Position numbers and translations under genes: made by a program. Of a stretch of 64,000 bases of DNA, positions 22,295-30,635 are shown piece after piece; position 1 is the stretch's first letter, and every line of letters begins with the position of its first letter. The stretch spans positions 440,404 through 504,403 of the forward strand of contig NZ_NXEJ01000001.1 in NCBI RefSeq assembly GCF_002915175.1. The letters run 5' to 3'. The notes beneath the pieces are model-generated. The model saw nothing but the letters and a program-made list of their open reading frames with translations, made no database searches and was not told where the DNA came from. This DNA comes from Agrobacterium rosae. Its GTDB lineage: Bacteria; Pseudomonadota; Alphaproteobacteria; Rhizobiales; Rhizobiaceae.

Positions 22295-22524
22295 CGCCCG
22301 CCGAAATGAAAGAGGCCTGCACCGCAAGCCTTACCGGCGCGCGCGAACTAGGTCTGGATGAGAGTAAGGCAAGCGTTTCGCTGGTTTTGCCTAAAGGCTT
22401 CAAGCCGCCAGCAAGGTTCCCGCGGGGATACCTGTTGCAGGTCAAGGATGATGGCAGCCGACTGCGCAGCTTTCCTGCAACGAAGCTGATGGCATGGATC
22501 AAATGGGCGGAGGCACAGGCATGA
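22291..22524 (+). CDS. small hypothetical protein
   Basis: 77 aa. LVLPKGFKPPARFPRGYLLQ is a basic strand pair, followed by a C-terminal helix. It occupies a coupled position between the methyltransferase genes. Similar small proteins occur in rhizobial phages, but I cannot name a family. Confidence 0.6.
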   Translation: MTPAEMKEACTASLTGARELGLDESKASVSLVLPKGFKPPARFPRGYLLQVKDDGSRLRSFPATKLMAWIKWAEAQA

Positions 22525-22892
22525 CAAAACTCCCCACAACCCCACGCCAGCACACGCCAACGGTCGACGCCGACCACAATCCCACCACCTGCTTTGTCTG
22601 CGGCATGCACGCCTTCGGTATCGGCGTGAATCCTAATCCAAAACAGGACCCTCACTACATCTGCCGGAGGTGCGCCGTGGGCATCGACAATTACAAGAAG
22701 ATCGAGCGGCTCGACGACTACGAGCTGCGCGCCTTGGACGCGGGCGTTGATGCGGTGGGCGAGTACATCGCGTCGCATGGCGTGACGGACCTTGCGCACT
22801 TCGATGAGCTCATGCAGCGCATGCTCGTAAAGGAGGCATGGGAGGGCGCGGCGCGGGGGCTAAGGGCGGCTTTGTCCGAGGCGCCGTTTTGA
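22521..22892 (+). CDS. zinc-ribbon hypothetical protein
   Basis: 123 aa. CFVCGMHAFGIG... HYICRRC supplies two CxxC pairs for a zinc ribbon, followed by acidic helices. The start at 22521 is chosen for the 4-bp overlap with the previous stop. Possibly DNA- or protein-binding. Confidence 0.6.
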   Translation: MTKLPTTPRQHTPTVDADHNPTTCFVCGMHAFGIGVNPNPKQDPHYICRRCAVGIDNYKKIERLDDYELRALDAGVDAVGEYIASHGVTDLAHFDELMQRMLVKEAWEGAARGLRAALSEAPF

Positions 22893-22903
22893 TGGAGGGC
22901 AAC

Positions 22904-24106
22904 ATGCAACACGCAAATGACAATCACGCCGGGATCCGTGTTCTCGACCTCTTCAGTGCAGCGGCAGGAGGCTGGTCTCTGGGAATGCACCGTGCCGGAT
23001 ATCGGACCATTGCCGCCTGCGAAGTCATAGACTGGCGTCGCGCTCTTTACTCGCAGAACAATCCGGGAGTTCCTGTTTATGACGACGTCACAACCCTTAC
23101 CGCAGACAGACTTGTTCGGGATGGCGTTGGACTTCCCGACATCATTGTCGGCAGCCCGCCGTGCCAAGACATCAGCAGCGCGAACACCAAAGGCAAGGGC
23201 GTCGACGGCGAGCGCAGCATCCTCTACTTCGAAGCCGTCCGCCTCATCGACGAATGCCGACCTCGTTGGTTCGCTCTTGAAAATAGCTCTAATCTCAGAA
23301 CTAGAGGCGCAGACAGGGTCATCGATGCGCTGGCGGCAATCGGCTACACCTGCTGGCCATTCGTGGTTAGTGCTGGAGACGTCGGAGCCAATCACGAGCG
23401 AAAGCGAAGCTGGCTTGTTGGGTTCAACGCGCGAACGGCTTCCGACACCCGTTTCCCAGTCACAGCAAGGTGGCATACGAATGGAAGGCGGATCAGGGGC
23501 CAGGAAGCAGATGAAGGAATCTGGTCTGTATCAGTTCTTCAGCAACAAGCCGCAGTTGATGCCGACGCCAGTGAAGCCGAACGGCGGCCGCACCTTGTCG
23601 AAGGAGGCAATCGAGACAGGGAAGCGGGCGAACGGACAGAAGGCGCAGATCGATACACCGAACATTCTTCGATACGCGTTGGAGACCTTACCGACGCCGA
23701 CGAAGCGGGACAAGAGGCTGGACTCCAGGAGTACAGCCTACAATCGACGCAAGAGCCCGACAATGGATGCCGTGATGGACGGAGCAATGACAGGTCGGGC
23801 GTCGGACAAGTGGGCGGGTGCGAGAGCATTGGCCAAACTGTTACAGAGCCATGGGCTGACTGGAACAGCGGCCTTGCCCATCACCTACGGGTGGATGATG
23901 GGTTATCCGGCTGGGTGGCTCAGTCGCGCATTGCAATCGGCGGTCCGCGAGGGACTGTTGCAGCTAGCCTCATCGTCGAAGCCTTCGGCGACGCGGTCTG
24001 CCCGCAAATCCCTGAAGCCATCGGCCGAGCCATCTTAAGGGTGGAGCGTGCTTTGGCCGACGTCGCCAACGACAATCAGGAGACACCCATTGCAAACGCC
24101 GCTTGA
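22904..24106 (+). CDS. DNA cytosine-5 methyltransferase
   Basis: 400 aa from the ATG behind GGAGGG (22892 is an alternative). Motif I is DLFSAAAGGWSLG, the catalytic PPCQ motif has Cys at about residue 87, and the ENS variant of motif VI lies near 126. HERKRSWLVG fits motif VIII and EAFGDAVCPQIPEAIG fits the C-terminal GNAVVP region. The stretch 23440-23950 is low in complexity in this frame, where a second gene is encoded. It probably methylates phage DNA against host restriction. The end ANDNQETPIANAA is tag-like. Confidence 0.88.
   Translation: MQHANDNHAGIRVLDLFSAAAGGWSLGMHRAGYRTIAACEVIDWRRALYSQNNPGVPVYDDVTTLTADRLVRDGVGLPDIIVGSPPCQDISSANTKGKGVDGERSILYFEAVRLIDECRPRWFALENSSNLRTRGADRVIDALAAIGYTCWPFVVSAGDVGANHERKRSWLVGFNARTASDTRFPVTARWHTNGRRIRGQEADEGIWSVSVLQQQAAVDADASEAERRPHLVEGGNRDREAGERTEGADRYTEHSSIRVGDLTDADEAGQEAGLQEYSLQSTQEPDNGCRDGRSNDRSGVGQVGGCESIGQTVTEPWADWNSGLAHHLRVDDGLSGWVAQSRIAIGGPRGTVAASLIVEAFGDAVCPQIPEAIGRAILRVERALADVANDNQETPIANAA
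23079..24038 (+). CDS. overlapping gene inside the cytosine methyltransferase gene
   Basis: 319-aa frame fully nested in the methyltransferase gene on the same strand. It has its own ATG and a GGGAG ribosome site nine bases upstream. Several segments recall a protein often found beside phage Dcm genes: QTDLFGMALDFPTSL, a TPAGHSWLVLETSE segment, two LPTP/MPTP blocks with GGRTLSKEAIETGK, and WMMGYPAGWL near the C-terminus. The methyltransferase frame also keeps its motifs, so the region seems truly dual-coding. Function of the second protein is unknown. The family memory is unverified. Confidence 0.6.
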   Translation: MTTSQPLPQTDLFGMALDFPTSLSAARRAKTSAARTPKARASTASAASSTSKPSASSTNADLVGSLLKIALISELEAQTGSSMRWRQSATPAGHSWLVLETSEPITSESEAGLLGSTRERLPTPVSQSQQGGIRMEGGSGARKQMKESGLYQFFSNKPQLMPTPVKPNGGRTLSKEAIETGKRANGQKAQIDTPNILRYALETLPTPTKRDKRLDSRSTAYNRRKSPTMDAVMDGAMTGRASDKWAGARALAKLLQSHGLTGTAALPITYGWMMGYPAGWLSRALQSAVREGLLQLASSSKPSATRSARKSLKPSAEPS

Positions 24107-26300
24107 ACTAGCGCAATACTACGTCGCCCAAGGCTGGCCGGTCTTTCCATGCCGTTCGCATGCCGAGGAGCACGTCGACCAGGCAACCGGCGAGATCCTC
24201 ACGCTCGGCGAAAAAACGCCTTTGACGCCAAACGGCTTTAAGGGCGCGACGCGCTTTCCGCGCATCATCGAAAGATGGTGGTCGGACTGGGCTGATGCGG
24301 CCGTGGGCTTGCCGACCGGCGAGAAGACAGGATTCTTCGCGCTGGATATCGACAACAAGCCTGGCGGCGCAAACGGCTTTGACTGGCTGACCGAGATGGA
24401 AGCCGAGCACGGCCCATTGCCCGACACAGCGCGCGTGACAAGCCCGAACGGCGGCATGCACGTGTACTTCAAATATGTTGTCGGAACGCGTAACCGGGGC
24501 GCTCTGGGCGCTGGCGTCGATATCCGCTCAGAGGGTGGATATGTCATAGCCGCCGACAGCGTTATGGCAGACGGTCGGTCATATCGGTGGGTTGGCGACA
24601 CGCGTGAGATCGCGGACGCGCCAGCATGGTTGCTTGACCTGCTGCTGCCGAAATCAGCGCCGACGCATACGCAGTACAGCCCATCGTCGGCGACAAACAA
24701 TGCCTATGTCGATGCTGCCGTGGACCGCGAACTGGCAGACCTCGCGGGCGCGCCCATGGGAAGCCGTAACAACGCGCTGAACGATGCCGCTTTCTCTATC
24801 GGGACCATCGTCGGCGCCGGTGCGTTGGGCGAGGCTGAAGCGCGTGCCTTGTTGCAGGACGTCGCTCGCGGCTGGGGCAGGGACTGGTCGCGATGCTGCA
24901 AGACCATCGAGAACGGCTTGAAGGCTGGCATCCAGAATCCGCGCCATATTCCCGAGCCAGACTTTCCAGCGCACGACAACACGCGCTTGGTCGATATCAC
25001 GCGTATGATCCAACGTGGGCTAGAGAAGGGACGGGTGAGAGATCAAGCGGCTGCTGTGGATGCTGATGTCGTGGCGCAGGTGGTGGCGCAAAAGGACGTC
25101 ATACCCGTTGAGTCACCGACTAGTGACGTCCAGCCAGCAAACGACAACGAGCCGCAGAGCCCGATCGTTGCCACAGCATTCAAATGGATCGACCCCAAAA
25201 CCTTGCCACGCCGCGAGTTCGCTTACGGCACGCACCTGATCCGCAAGTATGTCTCGGTGACCGTGTCGCCCGGTGGCCTTGGCAAGACCAGCCTTTCGCT
25301 TGCGGAGAGCCTCGCCATGTCGTCGGGTAGGGCACTCCTGGGCACAAAGCCGCCGAAACGTCTGCGGGTATGGGTATTCAACGCCGAAGATCCGCGCGAT
25401 GAAATGGAGCGGCGCATCATGGCTGCCTGCATTCATTACAAGCTGAAGCCGGAGGACATCGAAGGGCACCTGTTTCTCGACAGCGGCCGTGAGCAAGAGC
25501 TGGTCGTGGCGGTGGACGACAAGAAGACCGGCACGCGCATACAGCAGCCGATCGTTGAGGCTGTAGTCGAGCAGATTGAGCGAAACAAGATCGACGTGAT
25601 GATTGTCGACCCGTTTGTGTCTACGCACAGTGTCAACGAAAACGACAATGGTGCCATCGACAAGGTGGCCAAGCTGTGGGCTCAGATCGCCGACTATACC
25701 AATAGCGCAATCGACATCGTCCATCACCTCCGCAAGGTGGCGGATCGTGAAGCAACGGTCGAAGATGCCCGCGGTGCGGTCTCGTTGATTGGCGCAGCGC
25801 GTTCGGTGCGGGTGCTCAACCGTATGTCCACCGAGCAGGCTGATCAGGCTGGCCTTCATCAAAACGACAGGCATGGTTTCTTCAGCGTGACCTACGGCAA
25901 GTCAAACCTGACGCCGCTATCTTCGAAGCTGGACTGGCGAAAGCTGGAAGGTGTGCCGCTAGGCAATGGCGTAGGGTTGGCGAAGCCGCAGGACTTTGCG
26001 CCGGTGGTGACGGAATGGCAGTGGCCGAGCGCCGAGGAAGTTGCCGGCGAGCTCACCAGCGACCAGCGGATGGCCATTCTCGCGGCCGTGGAATCGTCGG
26101 ATTACAAGAAGTCGCCTAAGGCTAAGAACTGGGTTGGCAACGCTGTGGCCTATGCCGTGGGTCTAGACCTGGACGACGCTTCGCAGCGGAAGCGAGCGGC
26201 CAGCTTGGTCACGGCGCTCATGAAGGAAGGCGCGCTTGTCGAGAAGGAAGAGCGGGATCCGGTGCGCCGGGAGATGACAGTGTTTGTGCGGGCGGCGTGA
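24090..26300 (+). CDS. bifunctional primase-polymerase / RepA-like helicase
   Basis: 736 aa from TTG (24090), preceded by AGGAGAC. A longer frame from 24048 has no ribosome site. The N-terminal prim-pol domain shows GWPVFPC, LPTG, the catalytic FALDID and GGMHVYF. A C-terminal RecA-like domain has Walker A SPGGLGKTS and Walker B VMIVDPFVSTH. Such fusions prime and unwind DNA in phages and plasmids. This is the core replication protein of the element. Candidate iterons lie 1.7 kb downstream. It closes early operon 2 before the terminator at 26315. Confidence 0.9.
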   Translation: MQTPLELAQYYVAQGWPVFPCRSHAEEHVDQATGEILTLGEKTPLTPNGFKGATRFPRIIERWWSDWADAAVGLPTGEKTGFFALDIDNKPGGANGFDWLTEMEAEHGPLPDTARVTSPNGGMHVYFKYVVGTRNRGALGAGVDIRSEGGYVIAADSVMADGRSYRWVGDTREIADAPAWLLDLLLPKSAPTHTQYSPSSATNNAYVDAAVDRELADLAGAPMGSRNNALNDAAFSIGTIVGAGALGEAEARALLQDVARGWGRDWSRCCKTIENGLKAGIQNPRHIPEPDFPAHDNTRLVDITRMIQRGLEKGRVRDQAAAVDADVVAQVVAQKDVIPVESPTSDVQPANDNEPQSPIVATAFKWIDPKTLPRREFAYGTHLIRKYVSVTVSPGGLGKTSLSLAESLAMSSGRALLGTKPPKRLRVWVFNAEDPRDEMERRIMAACIHYKLKPEDIEGHLFLDSGREQELVVAVDDKKTGTRIQQPIVEAVVEQIERNKIDVMIVDPFVSTHSVNENDNGAIDKVAKLWAQIADYTNSAIDIVHHLRKVADREATVEDARGAVSLIGAARSVRVLNRMSTEQADQAGLHQNDRHGFFSVTYGKSNLTPLSSKLDWRKLEGVPLGNGVGLAKPQDFAPVVTEWQWPSAEEVAGELTSDQRMAILAAVESSDYKKSPKAKNWVGNAVAYAVGLDLDDASQRKRAASLVTALMKEGALVEKEERDPVRREMTVFVRAA

Positions 26301-26314
26301 GTACATAGGAGGAA

Positions 26315-26343
26315 GCGGGCGGCTTTGTATCGCCCGCTTTTTT
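26315..26343 (+). terminator. intrinsic terminator after the primase gene
   Basis: GCGGGCG, a 9-nt loop, CGCCCGC and six T. It also stands between convergent genes (26300 plus, 26345 minus). Confidence 0.85.
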
Positions 26344-26344
26344 A

Positions 26345-26488
26345 TTATTTGCCGCCTGGACGCTCAGAAGAAGCGCGACCGCCGCATCTGGATCCATCAC
26401 TCGCTGTGTCACTCGCATATTTGCAGGCAGCGTTTGCTACTGCACCCGTAGACATCAACGCGATTATTGCAATCGTAATTACCCTCAT
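26345..26488 (-). CDS. small secreted protein with signal peptide
   Basis: 47 aa. The first ~20 residues (MRVITIAIIALMSTGAVANA) form a typical signal peptide with AxA cleavage. The mature part has CKYASDTASDGSRCGGRA and a basic GGK tail, with two Cys that could pair. Comparable small exported proteins are common in Rhizobiales genomes. GGGGGA sits just before the ATG. It is cargo on the reverse strand in an AT-rich segment; role unknown, possibly lysogenic conversion. Confidence 0.65.
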   Translation of the reverse strand: MRVITIAIIALMSTGAVANAACKYASDTASDGSRCGGRASSERPGGK

Positions 26489-26669
26489 CTTTTCCCCCTT
26501 TTTGCCAAAATTGGCTAAGCCTATTGAGTGCTTTTAAGTAGAATTATCAATATCTAAAGTTACCTTGAGTTGACTTTTATTGGGCTGAATAAAAACAAGC
26601 GTTGCACGCTCATGTTGCGTCGGTAATCTGATAGTGAATGGTAAGAACGAAAAAATGGAGGACCGAAAA

Positions 26670-26861
26670 ATGGCTGACGTTACTTATCCCTGCTATCAGC
26701 AAAAAAAAGATAAAAGCTCCCACTGGTATTGGATTTACTACGCAAAGAATGGTGAGGAAATCGCTAGAAGCAGTGAAAGCTATGTCAATCGTAGCGACTG
26801 CACTCACAGCATCACTCTCGTTCAGGGTTCATCGAACGCGGCAGTGTTTTATTTCGATTGA
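26670..26861 (+). CDS. DUF1508/YegP-like small protein
   Basis: 63 aa. WYWIYYAKNGEEIARSSESY with a following NRSDC matches the YegP-type repeat (one unit; YegP has two). These proteins are widespread and of unknown function. The start at 26670 is preferred because GGAGG lies eight bases before it. The gene lies in an AT-rich cargo patch unlike its neighbours in base composition. Confidence 0.65.
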   Translation: MADVTYPCYQQKKDKSSHWYWIYYAKNGEEIARSSESYVNRSDCTHSITLVQGSSNAAVFYFD

Positions 26862-26979
26862 TCCGAGAGGCGCAGTTGAAGCAACAGACCAGGAACCATA
26901 CGCGCCTCTGCGCATTCCTACAGCCAAGTAGCTTGCGCACTGACCACGGATGTACTGGCAGAAGATGACAAGCGACAGG

Positions 26980-27011
26980 AAGGTCGATGCGGTTTCGCCC
27001 CGGCCTTTTTT
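26980..27011 (+). terminator. probable intrinsic terminator
   Basis: AAGGTCG pairs with CGGCCTT (one G-U) around a 14-nt loop, followed by six T. The rest of 26862-27088 is AT-rich with no gene. Confidence 0.55.
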
Positions 27012-27088
27012 GTTACATGCTAATTAAAGACCTCCACATTTTAATAAAACAACTCTAGATGTAATCTGGGTAAAATGGGGGCTGCGTA

Positions 27089-27895
27089 TTGGGAGAGGCA
27101 AAACAAAAGCGTTTGTCACAAAGGCAAATGGTAGAGGCTGCTGAACGCTGCGTCTATTGCAATAGCAAGCCGACCACGGTGGAGCACATGCCGCCGTTGA
27201 TGCTGTTCAACAACAGAATTAGACCCTACGGGCTGACATTCCCATCTTGCACTGAGTGTAACAATAAAACGAAAGGAGCTGATGCAGCAGCATCATTCAT
27301 TTCAAGAATACCCAAGTCTGGGCCTGGCGATTTTTTGTATTCGCAAGCAGGTCAGAAATTGCTTGCGGCCTTCAGGAGGGATGCGCCACTTGCTCACCAT
27401 GAATTTATGCTAACTCCAAAGCGCAACGTACTGCTTAAAAACAGCGCTGGAATTCTGCTTAAAAGCGTCGAAATGAGATTGAATGGCGCCAATTTCGTAA
27501 GACATATGAACGTTTTTTCAGCAAAAATTGCGATGGCGCTTTTCTATGAGCATACTGGGTCCGCCCTACCAGATTGCGGGATCGTTCAAGCGGCATGGTA
27601 TACAAATCACGGGCTTTCTGAAGAACACGCTCATGCGATGTTGAATATACTGCCAGGTCAAGGCGAATTAAAGCAAGGAGAGTTCACTGTATGGGATCAG
27701 TTTGCGTACCGGTTCAACACCGACAAAAAAACAATAACTGCGGGGCTGGTAGGGCTTCACAGAAACCTGCATATCTTCTTCTTTGCGACAAGCACTCCTG
27801 AAAGATTCGGCATTCCGATACCCAATATTCTTGATCCAATAACATGTTTCGTGACTAGCCCTGGATCGCTACTAAGTATGCTGGAACCTGAATAG
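27089..27895 (+). CDS. HNH-type endonuclease-like protein
   Basis: 268 aa from a TTG start. CVYCNSKPTTVEHMPP and CTECNNKTKG give two Cys pairs around EHMPP, the arrangement of HNH nucleases with a zinc knuckle. The remaining ~200 residues are unfamiliar. AT-rich and standing alone between terminators, it looks like a moron acquired separately. Possible roles are defence, exclusion of other phages or homing. A restriction-like function is inference only. Confidence 0.6.
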   Translation: MGEAKQKRLSQRQMVEAAERCVYCNSKPTTVEHMPPLMLFNNRIRPYGLTFPSCTECNNKTKGADAAASFISRIPKSGPGDFLYSQAGQKLLAAFRRDAPLAHHEFMLTPKRNVLLKNSAGILLKSVEMRLNGANFVRHMNVFSAKIAMALFYEHTGSALPDCGIVQAAWYTNHGLSEEHAHAMLNILPGQGELKQGEFTVWDQFAYRFNTDKKTITAGLVGLHRNLHIFFFATSTPERFGIPIPNILDPITCFVTSPGSLLSMLEPE

Positions 27896-27958
27896 GTCAC
27901 AACCCTTTTATTGCGCCAACACAACTCCTGATACCGCCCGGATAGAGGAATTTTATCC

Positions 27959-28159
27959 GTGCATTATCTGTGCACTTGCTGGGCGTTCACACCTGCACAG
28001 CTCTGCCCGGTTCTTGCACGTTTAGGGGAGTATATATTTATATATACCCCCACTCGTGCAACCGTGCAGGGCGGTGTGCTGGCTGCACGGTTGATGAAGA
28101 GTTTTATTCGGGCACCGTGCATCGTGCAGACGCGCAACTGCGATACAACCTGATTGCAC
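27959..28159. repeat. cluster of ten GTGCA/TGCAC repeats around an AT-rich hairpin, candidate replication origin
   Basis: No gene is convincing in 27896-28244. Ten copies of GTGCA or its complement lie within 201 bp, at 27959, 27970, 27994, 28015, 28056, 28064, 28084, 28117, 28124 and 28155. Many extend to CCGTGCAG. In the middle, GTATATA-TTTA-TATATAC (28030-28047) is flanked by GGGG/CCCC, making a hairpin of about 11 bp. Iterons plus a melting AT element are typical of replication origins. It could instead be a regulator target. Confidence 0.55.
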
Positions 28160-28244
28160 CGCCAAAATTTATTTCACATCACCCCACGGCATTTTCCGAC
28201 GAAAAACCTAAAATACCTCTGAGACCAAACGGAGGGTAACACGC

Positions 28245-28721
28245 ATGCGCAAAGCCACCAGCCAGACGACACGCATCAACGGCAAGCGCGTCGTTATCCG
28301 CACTTCGGCCAAGGGCAAGGTAAGCGTCAACGACGCCCCGATCAAGGAAAGCGAAGGACAGTCTGCCCAGGTGCGTGCGCTGCGAGCCCTGCCAGAGTTC
28401 GGCAGGCAGTTCCTGTTGGCTGGCGACATGAACAGCGCCAAGCGCGGACCACGTGCTCAAGCCGACGCTATTGCGACCGGTATGACGCCAGGGGAAGCTG
28501 ACCTTCGGATTTATCTTAAGGGCGGCCAGTTGCGGATGATCGAGAACAAGGTCGGCAAAGGTCGGCTGTCCCCGGCGCAAGTCGATCGCCACGCTTCGCT
28601 GGCCAAGCTGGGGCACATTGTCGATGTGGTGCGGTTCACGTCCACTGTCGAGGCGGCGAGCAAGGCGGTGACGCTGGTGCGCCAGTGGCTCGCTGACAAC
28701 GACAACCGAGAGGAGGCTTGA
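28245..28721 (+). CDS. VRR-NUC domain nuclease
   Basis: 158 aa. GMTPGEADLRIYLKGGQ then IENKVGKGRLSPAQ fits the VRR-NUC core: Asp in the PGxxDL strand, the E-x-K pair, and the trailing Gln. Phage VRR-NUC proteins cut branched or junction DNA. It starts behind GGAGGGTAACACGC. The end ADNDNREEA is another ANDN-type tail. It is coupled to the following nuclease gene. Confidence 0.8.
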   Translation: MRKATSQTTRINGKRVVIRTSAKGKVSVNDAPIKESEGQSAQVRALRALPEFGRQFLLAGDMNSAKRGPRAQADAIATGMTPGEADLRIYLKGGQLRMIENKVGKGRLSPAQVDRHASLAKLGHIVDVVRFTSTVEAASKAVTLVRQWLADNDNREEA

Positions 28722-28722
28722 T

Positions 28723-29232
28723 TTGGCCATTCGGGGGATTGGGGTGCCAAATGTACTCGTCATCGGAGATGGAAACATCAAATGGGAGGCACCTGAGCAA
28801 CGAAGTTCACTGGATAGAAAATACGAGAATCCACTTCACGACGTTCGAGTTTTAGCCCGAAGATCAAGAAAGATGCTGGCTGCAAACGATAACATCGAGA
28901 AGAGCGCCCATGCCGTCTACGTCGTTTCGGATATCGAAGGGAAAGTGACGAAGATTGGTCGAGCGTATTGTCCGTCCAGCAGGCTTTCCCGAATCCAGAC
29001 AGGCAATCCTTACGAGTTGTTCCTTCACAGGGTATTCTGGGTAGACCGAGGCAGAGATGCAGAAGATTTAGAGCGACGATCGCACGAATTAGCAGCGTCA
29101 TGCGGCAGGCTTATGGGGGAATGGTTTGCCTGCAATGTTGTCCAAGCACACACGCTAATTGTCAAAGTGCTCGACGAAATGAACATCGACTACGTCGCCA
29201 TCACGCCATCAACGAAGGGGATCGAAGCATGA
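28723..29232 (+). CDS. GIY-YIG superfamily (T5orf172-like) protein
   Basis: 169 aa from a TTG behind GAGGAGG. Residues about 65-140 show VYVVSDIEGKVTKIGRA, RLSRIQTGNP and EWFACN, the pattern of the T5orf172/MUG113 branch of GIY-YIG domains. A role in DNA cutting or binding is likely but not certain. It overlaps the next gene by 4 bp. Confidence 0.65.
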   Translation: MAIRGIGVPNVLVIGDGNIKWEAPEQRSSLDRKYENPLHDVRVLARRSRKMLAANDNIEKSAHAVYVVSDIEGKVTKIGRAYCPSSRLSRIQTGNPYELFLHRVFWVDRGRDAEDLERRSHELAASCGRLMGEWFACNVVQAHTLIVKVLDEMNIDYVAITPSTKGIEA

Positions 29233-30164
29233 CCAGACACGCATCTCTAGCCGAGCAACTTGCAGCCATTCGTCGCGCCGTAACAGAGCCTGACCATATA
29301 CCTGAGCCCCTACAGACGAATTGGTCGACCACCGTCGCGAACGACAACAATCCAGAGGACATTGAGGGTTTGAAGGTGGATAAGCTTTGGGACATTTCCC
29401 CGTCTACCGGCGAGATAATGAGGCAGGTCCTGAACTCTGATGAAGTTAAAAACGAACGTGGACAGACGGTTCGTTGGGGTTCGCTTCGGTTCAGTGATGG
29501 AACCCAGACAGAGCAAGGGTTCAAGGTGACTGTGGACGGAGAGGTCGTTGCTCACCAGTTCGTTGTCCCCCCAGGCGGCATGCTAGGAACGACTGACAAG
29601 GAACGGGTGCAGAGGGGTGGCGACGAGAACCCTGAGGACGCCACCAGCACGAGAAACTACTTCTCTGGAAAGGAAACAGACTTTCGCCCTGCCGGTCTGT
29701 TCAAGGCGCTAAGATCAAAACCAGTGAAGCGTACGAAGCGAAAAGACAGAACAGGGCCGAAGACGAAAGCCGAAGAACGCCAGTGGCTTGCCGACGCAAT
29801 TGCGGGAACGAAGGTCATGCCTGTAGTCAAGAAAATCGAAGACGGTTTTCCAGCATCGCCAACCAATCTTGCTCATCTGTTCCCCGGCATGGTGAAGGTC
29901 TGCACTGGCAGTAGTGGGTCGCAGGCATGGTCCGACATTGCGACGTTGAGAGAAGATCGCAAGGAGTGGTTTGTGTGGGTGGACGGACTGGGTGCCAAGG
30001 ATAGGGCCGTGATTGAAGCAGCAAGAACCGCTAAAACGTTTGCGGATGTTGGTGCGGCGGCTGGTCAGTCTCGGCAGTATGCCGACAAAAAGAACGGCGG
30101 AAGGCGAGCACTGATTGCTGCGAACGATAATCTAATGGCAGCGATTAAAAAATACGCTTCATAG
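29229..30164 (+). CDS. hypothetical protein upstream of the tRNA cluster
   Basis: 311 aa, family not recognised. A central basic stretch (KPVKRTKRKDRTGPKTKAEERQ) suggests nucleic-acid binding. The C-terminal part AAGQSRQYADKKNGGRRALIAANDN looks helical. It has ANDN motifs near both ends. It is the last gene before the tRNA region and late promoter, so a late-transcription regulator is possible, by position only. Confidence 0.6.
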   Translation: MTRHASLAEQLAAIRRAVTEPDHIPEPLQTNWSTTVANDNNPEDIEGLKVDKLWDISPSTGEIMRQVLNSDEVKNERGQTVRWGSLRFSDGTQTEQGFKVTVDGEVVAHQFVVPPGGMLGTTDKERVQRGGDENPEDATSTRNYFSGKETDFRPAGLFKALRSKPVKRTKRKDRTGPKTKAEERQWLADAIAGTKVMPVVKKIEDGFPASPTNLAHLFPGMVKVCTGSSGSQAWSDIATLREDRKEWFVWVDGLGAKDRAVIEAARTAKTFADVGAAAGQSRQYADKKNGGRRALIAANDNLMAAIKKYAS

Positions 30165-30175
30165 GTAGGAAAAAG

Positions 30176-30475
30176 GCGTTCTCACCACCTGTATAGGTGA
30201 AGGGGTCGAAAAGGCTCCACACCTTTCTGGACGCACTGATGTTGCGACAGAGCCTCGGCCAGAGATGAGCCGGGGCTAACTATGGCCGACCCAATCCTCT
30301 GCTTGCAAGCTTGGCCCTGAATTAACAGGCGTGCACCACGGACGCGTGGTGCTTGGTCGGGATCCACACTGCGCTATCGTGGCGCAACCAATCCCATGCG
30401 CGTTCTCCTCCGCTTGCATGGTGATCGTGCGGCCCGTTCCCTTAAGTGGTTGAGCGGGTCGCTTTGAGTTTCAAT
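30176..30475 (+). other. 300-bp non-coding stretch with strong hairpins, possible structured RNA
   Basis: No credible ORF is seen. GC-rich inverted repeats include CACCT-GTAT-AGGTG near its start and a perfect GCACCACG-GACG-CGTGGTGC at about 30330-30349. The last 75 bp lead directly into the tRNA genes. It could be a structured RNA or a long tRNA precursor leader. I could not match it to a known RNA family. Confidence 0.35.
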
Positions 30476-30549
30476 GGGACGTGCTCTGGGTAAGCGGGTA
30501 ATCCTTGCAAGATTGCTGCCGGTCGGTTCGATTCCGACACGCTCCACCA
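30476..30549 (+). tRNA. tRNA-Ala(TGC)-like gene, degenerate D arm
   Basis: GGGACGT pairs with ACGCTCC except for one A-C mismatch. The anticodon loop is CTTGCAA (anticodon TGC), the T arm is GTCGG-TTCGATT-CCGAC, and CCA is encoded. The D arm is shortened to three base pairs, and the usual spacer after the acceptor stem is missing. It may be a divergent phage tRNA or a decayed one. Confidence 0.45.
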
Positions 30550-30554
30550 ATCAC

Positions 30555-30630
30555 GCCGGTATAGCTCAGTAGGTAGAGCGCCTCCTTTGTAACGAGGATG
30601 TCGTGGGTTCAATTCCTTCTGCCGGCACCA
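30555..30630 (+). tRNA. tRNA-Thr(TGT)
   Basis: 76 nt with acceptor GCCGGTA/TGCCGGC, anticodon loop TTTGTAA-type giving TGT, and encoded CCA. There is one mismatch in the anticodon stem and one in the T stem, as is common in phage tRNAs. It follows the tRNA-Ala-like gene by 5 bp. Confidence 0.85.
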
Positions 30631-30635
30631 TTCAT

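Noticed and set aside
22838..22903. Extended methyltransferase start at 22838
   Set aside because: It would overlap the previous gene by 55 bp without a ribosome site; 22904 has GGAGGG.
27959..28159. CRISPR-like array
   Set aside because: The repeats are 5-7 bp with irregular spacing and both orientations, not 25-40 bp with regular spacers.
27970..28239. ORFs within the GTGCA repeat cluster
   Set aside because: They have no ribosome site, are Cys/His-rich from repeat translation, and the repeats explain the open frames.
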